Shown: positions 8,769 through 17,864 of the stretch, piece after piece
Layout: each line of letters starts with the position of its first letter
Numbering within the stretch: position 1 is the first letter of the stretch
Assembly (NCBI RefSeq): GCF_901472495.1
Contig: NZ_LR590469.1
Coordinates: 558,001-622,000 of the forward strand
Direction: 5' to 3'
Length of the DNA stretch: 64,000 bases
Origin: Yersinia enterocolitica subsp. enterocolitica
GTDB lineage: Bacteria; Pseudomonadota; Gammaproteobacteria; Enterobacterales; Enterobacteriaceae
The notes under the pieces: model-generated
What the model saw: the letters and a program-made list of their open reading frames with translations, nothing else
Databases searched by the model: none
What the model was told of the DNA's origin: nothing
Made by a program: the position numbers and the translations under genes

Positions 8769-9671
8769 TTATATCAGTGGCTTCTGCGTTAATGATTCCA
8801 GTATTTTTAGCGGGGATTGCTGAGGGTCTTTCATCCCTTCAACGGGCAGAAGGAACGTTTGCTCTAACATAAATTGTCCTCCCCTCGCTGCATGGGGGGT
8901 TTGATCTGAAAAACAGATCCAACTGCTACCTGCTGGGAAATCAATAGCTTGTTGCTTGCCATTTTTTTGGTAATCGGCATCTGATTTCATTTTATCATGT
9001 AGCTGAAGCATCAGATGATCGTAATGGCTCCTGCGGCGCTTGGTGATCCCAACTTTATGTTGCCACCAACTGCTGAAAGGTGAATAGCTATCGAGTTGCG
9101 GCAAATAGCGGCGGGCTAATTGCGTAAAATCTTCACCTACACGCCACGAACGGGGTTCATTATGAGGGTTGATATTGGTAAAAATACGGATGATTCGCTC
9201 ACCATAATTAGGCCGCGAGGGGAAAGCATCAACATGCAAGCGGCTATCATCCTTTCGCCACGATGTTTTATTGCGCCAGGCGGTAACGGGGTGCAAGCGC
9301 AGGCTATTGGTCGGGCTGCGCAGTACAGAGGTATACTCCGGTAATAATTGATTTACCAGACTAAGGCAACTCTGATAATAGCGCTCCAGCAATTGTCGGG
9401 TTAACGCCACTTTGCTTTCATCAGTCACACCAGTTAGTGTGCCGTCCAGCGGTTTAAAACTGATATTTTTGCGTTTAGTATCAACCAGCGCAGGGTTAAG
9501 CAGTAGTTTTTCCTGTTCACTCAGTTCAAACGCCAGATGGGGTAGAAAAAGTACTTTACCTTGCTCCAGAGCCTCGACGGCACTGGAGTTTTGCACATTA
9601 TCTTCGCCCCAATGGGTATAGGGGAGCGTAAGAATCGATGAATCTGACGCATTACTTTGATTATTACTCAT
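8769..9671 (-). CDS. kdoO: Kdo hydroxylase, Fe(II)/2-oxoglutarate-dependent
   Basis: Hydroxylates the outer 3-deoxy-D-manno-octulosonic acid of lipid A-Kdo2 at C3 to give Ko, an inner-core lipopolysaccharide change known in Yersinia pestis and Burkholderia. The protein has 300 residues from the ATG at 9671. The iron-binding triad is visible as H146-V-D148 in LHVDAFPSRP and H260 in DQTPHAARGG; the arginine-rich region downstream suits 2-oxoglutarate binding. No signal peptide is present, fitting a cytoplasmic-face enzyme. An Lrp-type regulator gene lies 80 bp upstream on the same strand. Confidence 0.85.
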   Translation of the reverse strand: MSNNQSNASDSSILTLPYTHWGEDNVQNSSAVEALEQGKVLFLPHLAFELSEQEKLLLNPALVDTKRKNISFKPLDGTLTGVTDESKVALTRQLLERYYQSCLSLVNQLLPEYTSVLRSPTNSLRLHPVTAWRNKTSWRKDDSRLHVDAFPSRPNYGERIIRIFTNINPHNEPRSWRVGEDFTQLARRYLPQLDSYSPFSSWWQHKVGITKRRRSHYDHLMLQLHDKMKSDADYQKNGKQQAIDFPAGSSWICFSDQTPHAARGGQFMLEQTFLLPVEGMKDPQQSPLKILESLTQKPLI

Positions 9672-9750
9672 CAATTATTCGCTTCTATAATATTTCTCAG
9701 GTGAAGAATAGTTCGTTATTATAGATAAAATGAGGGGGAGGGTACAGATT

Positions 9751-10209
9751 TCAGATTTTGCTTTCCTTGGGTAACCTTACTAAGGGGGGCAACCGTCGCA
9801 TGATTGGGGAGGATTTGACGATTGATGTCTGGATTTCGGCATATTCTGACCAGCGGTCAATGATAGTATCCAGTTGTTCCATCGAATAAATATATAAGCG
9901 GCTGATGAAACAATCGTCGCCGGTCACTTTGTCACACTCAACACATTCTGGAGTTTCTTGAATCATCTCTTCTGCTATACGCAGCATTCCTGGTAAGGGT
10001 TTGACACGAACAATGGCTTGCAAATTGTAGCCGAATGCCTGCTGGTCCAAATCGAGTGTGTAGCTGCGAATAATATGACGTTCTTCAAGACGCCGTAGAC
10101 GCTCGGAAGTACTCGGGGATGAGAGATTGACTTGCTGTGAAAGGTCTTTCAGAGAAATCCGTGCATTTTTTGCTAAAATGGCAATCAATTGTTCATCAAT
10201 CTTGTCCAT
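9751..10209 (-). CDS. Lrp/AsnC-family transcriptional regulator
   Basis: 152 residues in the family's two-domain layout. Residues 1-60 form the helix-turn-helix (LIAILAKNARISLKDLSQQVNLSSPSTSERLRRLEE) and the rest is the RAM ligand-binding domain, with the GDDCFISRLYIYSMEQLD segment that normally binds an amino acid. It is a paralogue, not Lrp itself, which is about 164 residues and differs in sequence. It precedes kdoO on the same strand by 80 bp and may share a transcript with it. A 16-bp palindrome lies just upstream of its start. Confidence 0.85.
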   Translation of the reverse strand: MDKIDEQLIAILAKNARISLKDLSQQVNLSSPSTSERLRRLEERHIIRSYTLDLDQQAFGYNLQAIVRVKPLPGMLRIAEEMIQETPECVECDKVTGDDCFISRLYIYSMEQLDTIIDRWSEYAEIQTSIVKSSPIMRRLPPLVRLPKESKI

Positions 10210-10234
10210 GCCTGGCAGCCTTTTATTATCAAAA

Positions 10235-10250
10235 ATAATAATATTATTAT
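10235..10250. promoter_or_regulatory. 16-bp AT palindrome upstream of the Lrp-type gene
   Basis: ATAATAATATTATTAT is a perfect palindrome 26 bp upstream of the regulator's start. Lrp-family proteins bind AT-rich palindromes and often repress themselves, so autoregulation is plausible. A simple AT repeat by chance is the alternative. Confidence 0.4.
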
Positions 10251-10417
10251 AGGCTCCATTTTTAAATGTTAACGATATTTTCTTAATAAATATAATGACT
10301 TTGATAAATAAAAGGTGAATTCTTTAGCTTAGGTTATAGAGAGAAAAATCTATAGTAACTGTAATGTACATCATCACGGTTTTCTCTTTGTAAAAGTAGA
10401 TAGTTAGGAATACAAAA

Positions 10418-10453
10418 CAGCATACCCTACTGAGGATTCAGCAGAGTATGCTG
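10418..10453 (-). terminator. Terminator of the YlaC-type gene
   Basis: CAGCATAC and GTATGCTG pair across a 20-base interior that itself has weak pairing. On the minus strand TTTTG follows. It lies just past the stop at 10465. Confidence 0.65.
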
Positions 10454-10464
10454 GATACCTATAA

Positions 10465-10998
10465 TTATTGCCTGATAGCAGAGGTACTGGCCAACGAGGT
10501 AGTTTGGTTGGGTTCATTGGTTCGCATAGACTTTTTTTGCAGATAAGCTAAATCATAGACATCATAGAAGTCTATTTCGCCTTTATTGCTAATAATATGT
10601 TTAAAGCGAATTTTAAAGTCATCACTAATATTTTTGCTATTTAGTATTTCATCAATTGCTTGCGTCGATAATGCACGGCTGAAGAACCATTCACCGTTAT
10701 AGCAAACACGTAAGTCGAGGATACCAATATCCTCAAATTTAAACACGGGTTTGATTTCCATCATGAGCACGGCAGACATCAAAACAAAGAAAACGGTAAA
10801 GGCAACCATATAGCCAGTACCAAAATAAGGGGTTAAGTACATCAAAACTAGAACAAAAAAGTATGATATCAACATTGCAAGGCAAAGATAGGGATGCTTG
10901 TAGACAAAATCGCTGTTAAATTTTAACCGACCATCTCTTTTTTCTTTCTGATTTATTCTTGCGATGTCATCGATTAATATTTTCTTAATTATGTCCAT
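10465..10998 (-). CDS. YlaC-family inner-membrane protein
   Basis: 177 residues with a charged cytoplasmic N-terminus (IARINQKEKRDGRLKF), two adjacent membrane spans at roughly residues 36-58 and 62-82, then a soluble C-terminal part with FEDIGILDLRVCYNGEW. These segments line up with what I recall of E. coli YlaC (EKRD, HP-L, YEDID-LDFRVCYNGEWY). The start has AAGGTC upstream. The family's role is not established. The Thr/Ser-rich tail is longer than in E. coli. It is a single-gene unit with its own terminator. Confidence 0.7.
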   Translation of the reverse strand: MDIIKKILIDDIARINQKEKRDGRLKFNSDFVYKHPYLCLAMLISYFFVLVLMYLTPYFGTGYMVAFTVFFVLMSAVLMMEIKPVFKFEDIGILDLRVCYNGEWFFSRALSTQAIDEILNSKNISDDFKIRFKHIISNKGEIDFYDVYDLAYLQKKSMRTNEPNQTTSLASTSAIRQ

Positions 10999-11156
10999 AA
11001 TTATGACCTTGTGATGAATAACTCATATAAGTTAAACCATAGCGGTTTGTTATAGAGTATCATGAGAAGTTAAATTTAAGGTATATCAGTTTGATTAATT
11101 AGTTAACAAAACTGTTATGGCCTGATAGACAATAATGCGGAGTTATTATTAATTTA

Positions 11157-11195
11157 TCAGGTGAAAACAAGCAGTTATGCCTGGACTTCACCTGA
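11157..11195. repeat. 9-bp inverted repeat downstream of the quinone oxidoreductase gene
   Basis: TCAGGTGAA and TTCACCTGA flank a 21-base spacer, about 40 bp past the stop of the minus-strand oxidoreductase gene. No T-run follows, so it is at best a factor-dependent or weak terminator. Confidence 0.4.
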
Positions 11196-11235
11196 TGAAC
11201 TTTCATGGTACGGGCAATTGTAGTTCTGAACAACC

Positions 11236-12246
11236 TTAAGCGGTCAGGACAATTTTACCAATATGCGTGCTGCTTTCCATCAATTCATGGGCTTTTGCCG
11301 CATCTTCCAGCGGGAACGTTTGGAAGATCTGTGGTTTCATTTTCCCATCATTTAACAACGGCCAAACTTGTTGTTCCAGCTCTTTAGCGATAAGTGCTTT
11401 TTCTGCCACAGTACGTGAGCGCAATGTTGAACCGGTGTGAGTCAGACGTTTTAGCAACATTAACATCAGATTCAGATCCTTGGCATGCCCATTCTGGGTG
11501 CCAATTTGAACAATTCGACCATTCATCGCAGCAGCTTCATAGTTACGCGCGACATAATCACCCGCAATTAAATCCACGATAACATCAACCCCTTTGCCTG
11601 CGGTGGCTCGCTTGGTTTCGGTGACAAAATCTTCAGTGTGATAGTTAATGGCGATGTCGGCACCTAATGTCAGACATGCTTGCCGTTTTTCTTCTGACCC
11701 CACGGTGACAATAACCATTTTTGCGCCAAATGCTTTGCTCAACAATATTGCTGTAGTACCTATACCGGAAGACCCACCGTGAATTAATACGCTTTCACCC
11801 GCAGTGAAATGACCGCGTTGGAACAGGTTTGTCCACACAGTAAAGAAAGTCTCTGGTAATGCTGCCGCTTCGATTTCAGTCAGACTGGGCGGGATAAATA
11901 AGGCATTGGTTTCATGGATAACGCAATACTGAGCATAGCCGCCACCTGCGATTAACCCACATACTTTGTCGCCAATTTTAAATCGCGTGACATCAGCAGC
12001 GACTGCAACCACAACACCTGCAATTTCTAATCCTGGGATATCGGAGGCCCCTGGCGGTGGAGCATATTGACCTCGGCGTTGCATGACATCAGGGCGGTTA
12101 ACTCCTGCGGCTGAAACCTTCACTAAAATTTCACCCGCAGCGGGCATCGGTGTAGGGCGCTGAATGGGAGTTAAGACTTCAGGGCCACCAGGCTGAGTAA
12201 TCTCAATGGCAACCATGTTCGCTGGGAGATGGGTTAACGATGTCAT
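11236..12246 (-). CDS. NAD(P)H quinone oxidoreductase, PIG3/QOR type
   Basis: 336-residue medium-chain dehydrogenase/reductase without zinc ligands. Domain order is a GroES-like N-terminal fold (QPGGPEVLTPIQRPTPMP, GVNRPDVMQRRGQY) and a Rossmann domain (LIHGGSSGIGTTAILLSKAFGAK) that binds NAD(P)H. The start at MTSLTHLP has AGAGGAA upstream. PIG3-type enzymes reduce quinones in the cytosol. The gene lies downstream of lacZ on the same strand, beyond an IS4 remnant that split the intervening terminator, so read-through from the lac unit is possible. Confidence 0.85.
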   Translation of the reverse strand: MTSLTHLPANMVAIEITQPGGPEVLTPIQRPTPMPAAGEILVKVSAAGVNRPDVMQRRGQYAPPPGASDIPGLEIAGVVVAVAADVTRFKIGDKVCGLIAGGGYAQYCVIHETNALFIPPSLTEIEAAALPETFFTVWTNLFQRGHFTAGESVLIHGGSSGIGTTAILLSKAFGAKMVIVTVGSEEKRQACLTLGADIAINYHTEDFVTETKRATAGKGVDVIVDLIAGDYVARNYEAAAMNGRIVQIGTQNGHAKDLNLMLMLLKRLTHTGSTLRSRTVAEKALIAKELEQQVWPLLNDGKMKPQIFQTFPLEDAAKAHELMESSTHIGKIVLTA

Positions 12247-12412
12247 AATATTCCTCTTGTAACATGAATATACTGAGTCAGGAGCTGTGCCGATGACGAA
12301 GTGATTATCTTAGCTCCGTAATCTAAATAATTCATGGAGTGAAAGTGCTTAAGTTATGACAAGGTCGCAAAAGGTAGAAAGCGGCGAGTGAAAGCAGAAA
12401 ACAAAAAAAGCG

Positions 12413-12425
12413 CCCAATAGGGTGG
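12413..12425. repeat. Left copy of 13-bp IS4 target-site duplication
   Basis: CCCAATAGGGTGG directly precedes the IS4 left end and recurs exactly at 13306-13318 after the right end. IS4 is known to make 11-13 bp duplications. Confidence 0.9.
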
Positions 12426-13305
12426 TAATGCCGATCAGTTAAGGATCGGTTGACCGATCCAGTGGTTGTGTAAGAATCCGGAAATGTTCTTCATTTCCGG
12501 ATTTTTTTATGCACATCGGACAGGCTCTTGATTTCGTTTCCCGCTACGACTCACTGCGTAACCCACTGACCACACTGGGAGATTACCTCGACCCCCAGCT
12601 CATCTCCCGTTGCCTTGCCGAATCCGGCACGGTGACTCTGCGCAAGCGCCGCCTGCCGCTGGAAATGATGGTCTGGTGCATTGTCGGGATGGCGCTCGAG
12701 CGTAAAGAACCTCTTCATCAAATCGTTAACCGGCTGGATATCATGCTGCCGGGCGGCCGCCCCTTCGTGGCCCCCAGCGCCGTTATCCAGGCACGGCAAA
12801 GGCTGGGAAGCGAGGCTGTTCGCCGGGTATTCTCACAAACGGCGCAACTGTGGCATGGCTCCGTCACCCATCCTCACTGGTGCGGTCTGACGTTGCTGGC
12901 CGTGGATGGCGTGATCTGGCGAACAGACAATGCAACTGAGCAGGCTGACGCTGCGGAGTAAAAAGCCGGAGCTTGTTGAGCAGGAGCTATGGGGAGTACT
13001 GCTGGGCTATAATCTGGTGCGTTATCAGATGATTAAGATGGCGAGAGCGCTGAAAGGATATTGGCCGAATCAGCTGAGCTTCTCAGAATCGTGCGGAATG
13101 GTGATGCGGATGCTGATGACGCTACAGGGAGCTTCACCAGGTCGCATCCCCGGAACTGATGCGGGATATGGAGAGCATGGCGCAGATGGTGAAGTTACCG
13201 ATAAGAAGAGAAAGAGCCTTCCCGAGGGTGGTGAAGGAAAGGCCGTATAAATATGGAAAAGCCAGGAACAAAAATGCCAGTCAGTTGCTTAACTGACTGG
13301 CATTA
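12426..13305 (+). mobile_element. Internally deleted IS4 element (880 bp)
   Basis: Both ends are intact: the left end begins TAATGCCGATCAGTTAAG and the right end is the near-complement of it (TAATGCCAGTCAGTTAAG on the other strand). A perfect 13-bp target duplication brackets the element. Full-length IS4 is about 1.43 kb, so roughly 545 bp of the transposase gene is gone. The element sits in the loop of a GC-rich hairpin downstream of lacZ. It cannot move by itself but could be mobilised in trans by a complete IS4. Confidence 0.92.
12509..13250 (+). pseudogene. IS4 transposase, internally deleted and frameshifted
   Basis: The first 140 or so residues match IS4 transposase (MHIGQALDFVSRYDSLRNPL through LLAVDGVIWRT) and then jump, near 12925-12935, into the C-terminal region (QLSRLTLRSKKPELVEQEL...) in a different frame. 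The central part with the catalytic DDE residues is missing. A second lesion, one extra C near 13148 after GRIP, shifts the last 40 residues out of frame: the other frame reads PELMRDMESMAQMVKLP, as in IS4. The protein is certainly inactive. Confidence 0.9.
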
Positions 13306-13318
13306 CCCAATAGGGTGG
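13306..13318. repeat. Right copy of 13-bp IS4 target-site duplication
   Basis: Exact repeat of 12413-12425. With the IS4 removed, the sequence reads GCGCCCAATAGGGTGGGCGC, a 6-bp GC stem next to a run of seven A residues; on the minus strand this is a rho-independent terminator. Confidence 0.9.
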
Positions 13319-13500
13319 GCGCATAAATTTGCAAAGGAGTAGTACATGTATGACTCGTTGCATTGCAATAAGCGAGACTAAGAGATGTTTAGAACATATT
13401 GATACTAGGAATATTTCCTTAAATACGATATAGGGATAAATCTGAAACTGGGCGTATTAGAAATTCTGTGTTGATATTGTTGCAAAATCTGTCGTTATCA

Positions 13501-16500
13501 TCAGATTGAGTCTTTGTATTGCCAACAGACTTGATATTGATAAATCTCATTAGTCAGTAAGTTATCAGCATGGACGCTAGGGCTCCATGAGTCATCACCA
13601 CCCACCCCCATATGGAAACCATCGATATTTAGCCAGGTACCTGCTTCTGATCTAAGTAAATGCTGATGGCTGGCTGCCATAAGTTGCTGAGTACTGTAAC
13701 GGCTAATACCAAAATGGAATTGACCTGTTAACTGCCAATTTCCATAACTCAACATACTGGTGTTGCAACGTAGCCCATTTTCACTGGGGAATATGTAGGG
13801 AGTATGCATTTGGTCAAGTGGTTGCGACCAATGACTATGCTGTGCCGATAGCTGACGATCAGGATAGTTTTCGTGAGGCCCTAACCCTAACCACTCAACA
13901 TTTTCATAAATATCAGATAACTGGCAACACATGCCGACTCTTGCCAAAGAAGGTAGTGAAGTTGCTACCTGGACTCGGACATCAATAGTCATGTGCCCCT
14001 GTTGATCAAAACGGTATAACCAATGAGTATGTAATAATTGTTCTTGGGCAAACTCGTAGATATATTCCGCGCTGATTTGTATTGCCTGAGACAATGTATC
14101 TGCATGTAATGATAAACAACGTTGCTCCAGTTGATACATTCCAGCTTTTTTCCAGCGTTCAACCCAAGCATTTGGATCAATCCGCGTTGTTTCACTGACG
14201 CCAATATCGTTATCTAGCGGCGCACGAACAAATTGATCTCGCAACGGGGTCAGTAACCTGTTTTCCCCACCGACACACCATTGTTCAAGTAATCCGGTTT
14301 GACGATTAAATTGCCAGTGTTGTTGCTGATGGGTCACCGTAATATGCTGTATATCTTGGTGGAGCTTGAGGTTATTAGACGTAGCTGAATCACTTAAACC
14401 GCGACTTAAGACCGCTAAAGAATGTGGTAAACGCCATTGGAACCAAGCGCAACGATGATGACTTGGTGACCATGGTGTCTCTTCTACCTGTCTAACCTCA
14501 ACATTCAACCATAAATCACCAGGCCCACAGATAGCGGGTAATCGCTCGGTTAGGCTGAATTGTTGTGTGCTTTCAGGTAATAGGTCTAGCGGGAAACTCC
14601 CTTCCAGAACTGATTTACCTGCTAACTCGATGCGCCAATATAGATGTTCGTTGTCGCTGTTTCTGAACAGGTATTCACTGGTTACCTTGATTATCAGCGG
14701 TGAGGTGCTAACCAATGAGAATTGGAAGAACTGCTGCGCGCATTGTGCCTCATACAAACTGGGGTGAGGGGTACGGTCTGGGAAAACTAACCCATTCATG
14801 CAGAATTGGCGATCATTGGGGCTATCGCCAAAGTCTCCGCCATAAGCCCAATAAGGCTGACCATTTTCATCATTACGGGTAAGGCTTTGGTCGACCCAAT
14901 CCCAAACGAATCCACCTTGTAGTCGGGGATATTGGCGAAACGCTTGCCAATAGCGGGCAAATCCACCAAAACTGTTCCCCATAGCATGGGCGTATTCACA
15001 TAGAATCAATGGGCGAGATTCATTCGGTAGGCCAATCCATTTCTTAATGGCCCACTTAGGCACCGCAGGGAAAGGTTGATCCTCATCTACGCGGGCGTAC
15101 ATGGGGCAAACAATATCGGTAGCTTGAGTATTCGCACCACCCCCCTCATATTGTACCGGGCGTGTGGGGTCATTGGTTTCTATCCAACGATAGAGTGCAT
15201 CGTGTGTGGCACCATGACCAGATTCGTTACCCAATGACCAGATAATAATGCAAGGGTGGTTACGATCACGCTGAACCATCCGCGTAACTCGTTCGCTAAA
15301 AGCGGAAAACCACTGTGGATCATCTGCCAACCGCCTCATAGGTTGCATCCCATGAGTTTCAATGTTGGCTTCATCGACAACATATAAACCATAGCGATCG
15401 CAGAGGCGGTACCATAGCGGATGGTTGGGATAGTGTGAGCAGCGTACGGCATTAAAGTTATGCTGTTTCATCAGAATGATATCTTGCAGCATACTTTCTT
15501 CATCAATAGCTTGCCCTGTTTGTGGGTGATGCTCATGACGATTCACCCCTCTAATCAGTACCGCTTTGCCATTGATTTTGAGCAAACCTTGATGAATGGC
15601 GACTTGCCTGAAGCCAACATCATAGGCTTCTGCTTCTATCAGTTTTTGCTGACTATCCAGTAGCGAGACGACAGTTCTATATAGCGCAGGTTGTTCTGCG
15701 CTCCATAATAAAGGATGATCTACTCGCAAGCTTAGATGAGTGCGATCGGTATAATGGCCTCGCTCGTCAATTGGTTGAGTACCCAGGGGCTGTCGCAAAC
15801 TGGCGACTAACGAATCCGCTAGCCAGAGCTGAACCTGGATTTGATAGGCTTTCGTTACTTGTGAGTTATTAATATCGAGTAGAGGAATGTTAACGGCGGC
15901 CATTACCTCTAAATGTGCGGAGCTAAATTCTGGTGATAAATGTGTAGAGATGTGAATATCCCGCAAATGAATATCTGGTTTGTGCAGTAGGCTGACATCG
16001 CGGAAAATTCCGCTCATCCGCCACATATCCTGATCTTCCAGGTAGCTACCATCACTCCAACGTAATACGAGCACAGCAATACGGTTATTTCCAGCTTTCA
16101 GATATGGCGTGAGATCGAACTCTGCGGGTAGGCGGCTGTCTTGGGAATACCCGACCCACCGGCCGTTACACCAGAGATAGAAAGCGGAATTCACGCCATC
16201 AAAAATAATGCGAGTTTGTCCCGATAAGATCCAGTCAGGCTCTAAGGTAAAATTATATGAATAGCAACCGGTTGGATTATTTTGCGGTACCCGTGGTGGA
16301 TCAACGGGAATAGGGTATTGCACATTAGTATAAATCGGGATGTCATAACCGTGGAGTTGCCAATTGGAAGGCACTGGCATAGATATAGCTTCTGGTAAAT
16401 CGTGTTCAACCCATTCATCTGGCACGGATTCTGGTTGGGTAAAATAGCTGAATGACCACTGTCCATTGAGTAACTGCCGCTGCGGAGATGGTGTATCGTT

Positions 16501-16653
16501 TTGAGCTGCATCGAGATGACGCCAACTGTAAAATGGCGGGTGTGCTTCCAGGCGGTTGTACTGTGTTATCTGCGGATTTTCCCAATCCCGGCGAAACAGA
16601 ATCTGCGATAAGGCTGGTGTAGCCTGCGGTTTAACTTCTTGCTGTGCCGTCAT
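13501..16653 (-). CDS. lacZ: Beta-galactosidase
   Basis: Hydrolyses lactose and other beta-galactosides in the cytoplasm. It is 1050 residues, close to the 1024 of E. coli LacZ. The glycosyl hydrolase family 2 order is visible: sugar-binding domain, immunoglobulin-like domain, TIM barrel with the acid/base Glu in WSLGNESGHGATHD and the nucleophile Glu in LILCEYAHAMGNS, then the C-terminal beta-sandwich domain (WLGLGPHENYPDRQLSA). An AAGG ribosome site precedes the ATG. A LacI-type gene is directly upstream and an operator overlaps the promoter. No lacY or lacA follows, so uptake must use another route. Confidence 0.95.
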   Translation of the reverse strand: MTAQQEVKPQATPALSQILFRRDWENPQITQYNRLEAHPPFYSWRHLDAAQNDTPSPQRQLLNGQWSFSYFTQPESVPDEWVEHDLPEAISMPVPSNWQLHGYDIPIYTNVQYPIPVDPPRVPQNNPTGCYSYNFTLEPDWILSGQTRIIFDGVNSAFYLWCNGRWVGYSQDSRLPAEFDLTPYLKAGNNRIAVLVLRWSDGSYLEDQDMWRMSGIFRDVSLLHKPDIHLRDIHISTHLSPEFSSAHLEVMAAVNIPLLDINNSQVTKAYQIQVQLWLADSLVASLRQPLGTQPIDERGHYTDRTHLSLRVDHPLLWSAEQPALYRTVVSLLDSQQKLIEAEAYDVGFRQVAIHQGLLKINGKAVLIRGVNRHEHHPQTGQAIDEESMLQDIILMKQHNFNAVRCSHYPNHPLWYRLCDRYGLYVVDEANIETHGMQPMRRLADDPQWFSAFSERVTRMVQRDRNHPCIIIWSLGNESGHGATHDALYRWIETNDPTRPVQYEGGGANTQATDIVCPMYARVDEDQPFPAVPKWAIKKWIGLPNESRPLILCEYAHAMGNSFGGFARYWQAFRQYPRLQGGFVWDWVDQSLTRNDENGQPYWAYGGDFGDSPNDRQFCMNGLVFPDRTPHPSLYEAQCAQQFFQFSLVSTSPLIIKVTSEYLFRNSDNEHLYWRIELAGKSVLEGSFPLDLLPESTQQFSLTERLPAICGPGDLWLNVEVRQVEETPWSPSHHRCAWFQWRLPHSLAVLSRGLSDSATSNNLKLHQDIQHITVTHQQQHWQFNRQTGLLEQWCVGGENRLLTPLRDQFVRAPLDNDIGVSETTRIDPNAWVERWKKAGMYQLEQRCLSLHADTLSQAIQISAEYIYEFAQEQLLHTHWLYRFDQQGHMTIDVRVQVATSLPSLARVGMCCQLSDIYENVEWLGLGPHENYPDRQLSAQHSHWSQPLDQMHTPYIFPSENGLRCNTSMLSYGNWQLTGQFHFGISRYSTQQLMAASHQHLLRSEAGTWLNIDGFHMGVGGDDSWSPSVHADNLLTNEIYQYQVCWQYKDSI

Positions 16654-16737
16654 AATTTCAGCCTTATCTTTTACGAAAGTTAGCTTGCTTGCGCTAACAC
16701 TATTAGTTAGTCGTGAAAATGTAGTTAGTCATGGAAA

Positions 16738-16753
16738 TGTTATGCGCTCACAA
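16738..16753 (-). promoter_or_regulatory. lac-type operator
   Basis: On the minus strand the bases read TTGTGAGCGCATAACA, which differs at one of 16 positions from the core of the E. coli lac O1 operator as I know it (TTGTGAGCGGATAACA). It lies between lacI and lacZ and overlaps the presumed -10 element, the position expected for repression by the neighbouring LacI-type protein. Confidence 0.8.
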
Positions 16754-16768
16754 CTGTAATGACATCAA
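16739..16768 (-). promoter_or_regulatory. Putative lacZ promoter
   Basis: On the minus strand, TTGATG (16768-16763) and CATAAC (16744-16739) are 18 bp apart, about 86 bp before the lacZ start. The operator covers the -10. Downstream in the leader, GTTAGC and GCTAAC (16679-16698) form an inverted repeat with 8 bp between, perhaps an auxiliary operator or an RNA hairpin. Confidence 0.5.
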
Positions 16769-16829
16769 GATGAGTTCAGCTGAAAGTAAAGTAAATAGCG
16801 GTTGGTTAAATAGTCGAGAGTGATCGCAT

Positions 16830-17864
16830 TTATTCGTTTTTGTGCCACGTGGGGTTAACAGGGGCGGTGGTCTGACGGATTATCAGCTCAGTTGCTAATG
16901 ATAACGAGTGAGAAGGCGGCTCAATGGTATGGTGTAACCTGACGATTAGGCGGGACACACACTCTTCCCCTAATAACCTGAAATTTTGCCTGATTGTGGT
17001 GAGTGGCGGCTGAAAATAAGCGCTGTCTGCTGTGTCGTCATAACCGATAACTGAAACCTCCCGCGGGATATCGACATTAATTTCATGCAGAGCACGCAGG
17101 ACACCCAGTGCCATTTGGTCATTAGCAACCAAGATGGCGCTAAATGGGGTATTGCTGGCAATTAATGTCTGTGTTGCCTGATAGCCACTCAATGCACTCC
17201 ATTCTCCATAGTAGACTGCTTGCGGTGTCAGTGAGGCATTATCCAATGCCTGTAACCAGCCCTGATGACGTAATTGGGCTGAAATAGCGTCTTTGGGCCC
17301 GCCAATAAGCACTATTTGCTGGTGGCCCAATGCAATGAGGTGGTTGGCACCTTGAATTGCGCCTATTTTAGGATCAAATAGAACACTGAATGCAGCAGAC
17401 TGTGGGTCAACATCAAGAAAAAGTACCGGAGTATCAGCACATTGTTCGGTAATTTTCTGGCTGCGTTTGGGCTTCAAAGGAACATTGACTAAAATCCCAT
17501 CAACACGTTGAGCCAGTAACTCGTTTATAGCTAGCTGGCAGGCATGTTCACTGTGGTCATCAGCCATGGCGATAACCACGTTATACCCCAGTTCACGAGC
17601 TTTTCTTTTTACTGCGGCGGCTATTTGCGAGGGTGCATGCAAAGAAAGATCGGTGGTGGCTAGCCCGAGTGTCAGGCTATGTTTACCGGCTAATTGCTGG
17701 GCGACCCGGTTAGGAACATAGTTCAGCTCAACCATAGCCAATTCAACCTTATGACGGGTTTTAAGCGACACATGAGGGGCCCGGTTTAAAACGCGTGATA
17801 CGGTTTGATAGGAAACACCAGCCTGGCGTGCAACATCATCTAAAGTGGCAGACTTGGGCTTCAT
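16830..17864 (-). CDS. lacI: LacI-family repressor
   Basis: 344-residue transcription repressor. The helix-turn-helix is at the N-terminus (ATLDDVARQAGVSYQTVSRVLN), followed by a hinge helix containing QQLAGKHS and a periplasmic-binding-protein-like core that binds inducer. The signature VIGYDDTADSAYFQPPLTTIRQ near residue 280 is typical of the family. The C-terminal leucine-zipper tetramerisation helix of E. coli LacI is not evident. It lies immediately upstream of lacZ on the same strand with a lac-like operator between, so beta-galactosidase control is the likely role. Confidence 0.85.
   Translation of the reverse strand: MKPKSATLDDVARQAGVSYQTVSRVLNRAPHVSLKTRHKVELAMVELNYVPNRVAQQLAGKHSLTLGLATTDLSLHAPSQIAAAVKRKARELGYNVVIAMADDHSEHACQLAINELLAQRVDGILVNVPLKPKRSQKITEQCADTPVLFLDVDPQSAAFSVLFDPKIGAIQGANHLIALGHQQIVLIGGPKDAISAQLRHQGWLQALDNASLTPQAVYYGEWSALSGYQATQTLIASNTPFSAILVANDQMALGVLRALHEINVDIPREVSVIGYDDTADSAYFQPPLTTIRQNFRLLGEECVSRLIVRLHHTIEPPSHSLSLATELIIRQTTAPVNPTWHKNE

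Noticed and set aside
16679..16698. Second lac operator in the lacZ leader
   Set aside because: GTTAGC-N8-GCTAAC is symmetric but lacks the TTGTGAGC core; kept only as a note with the promoter.
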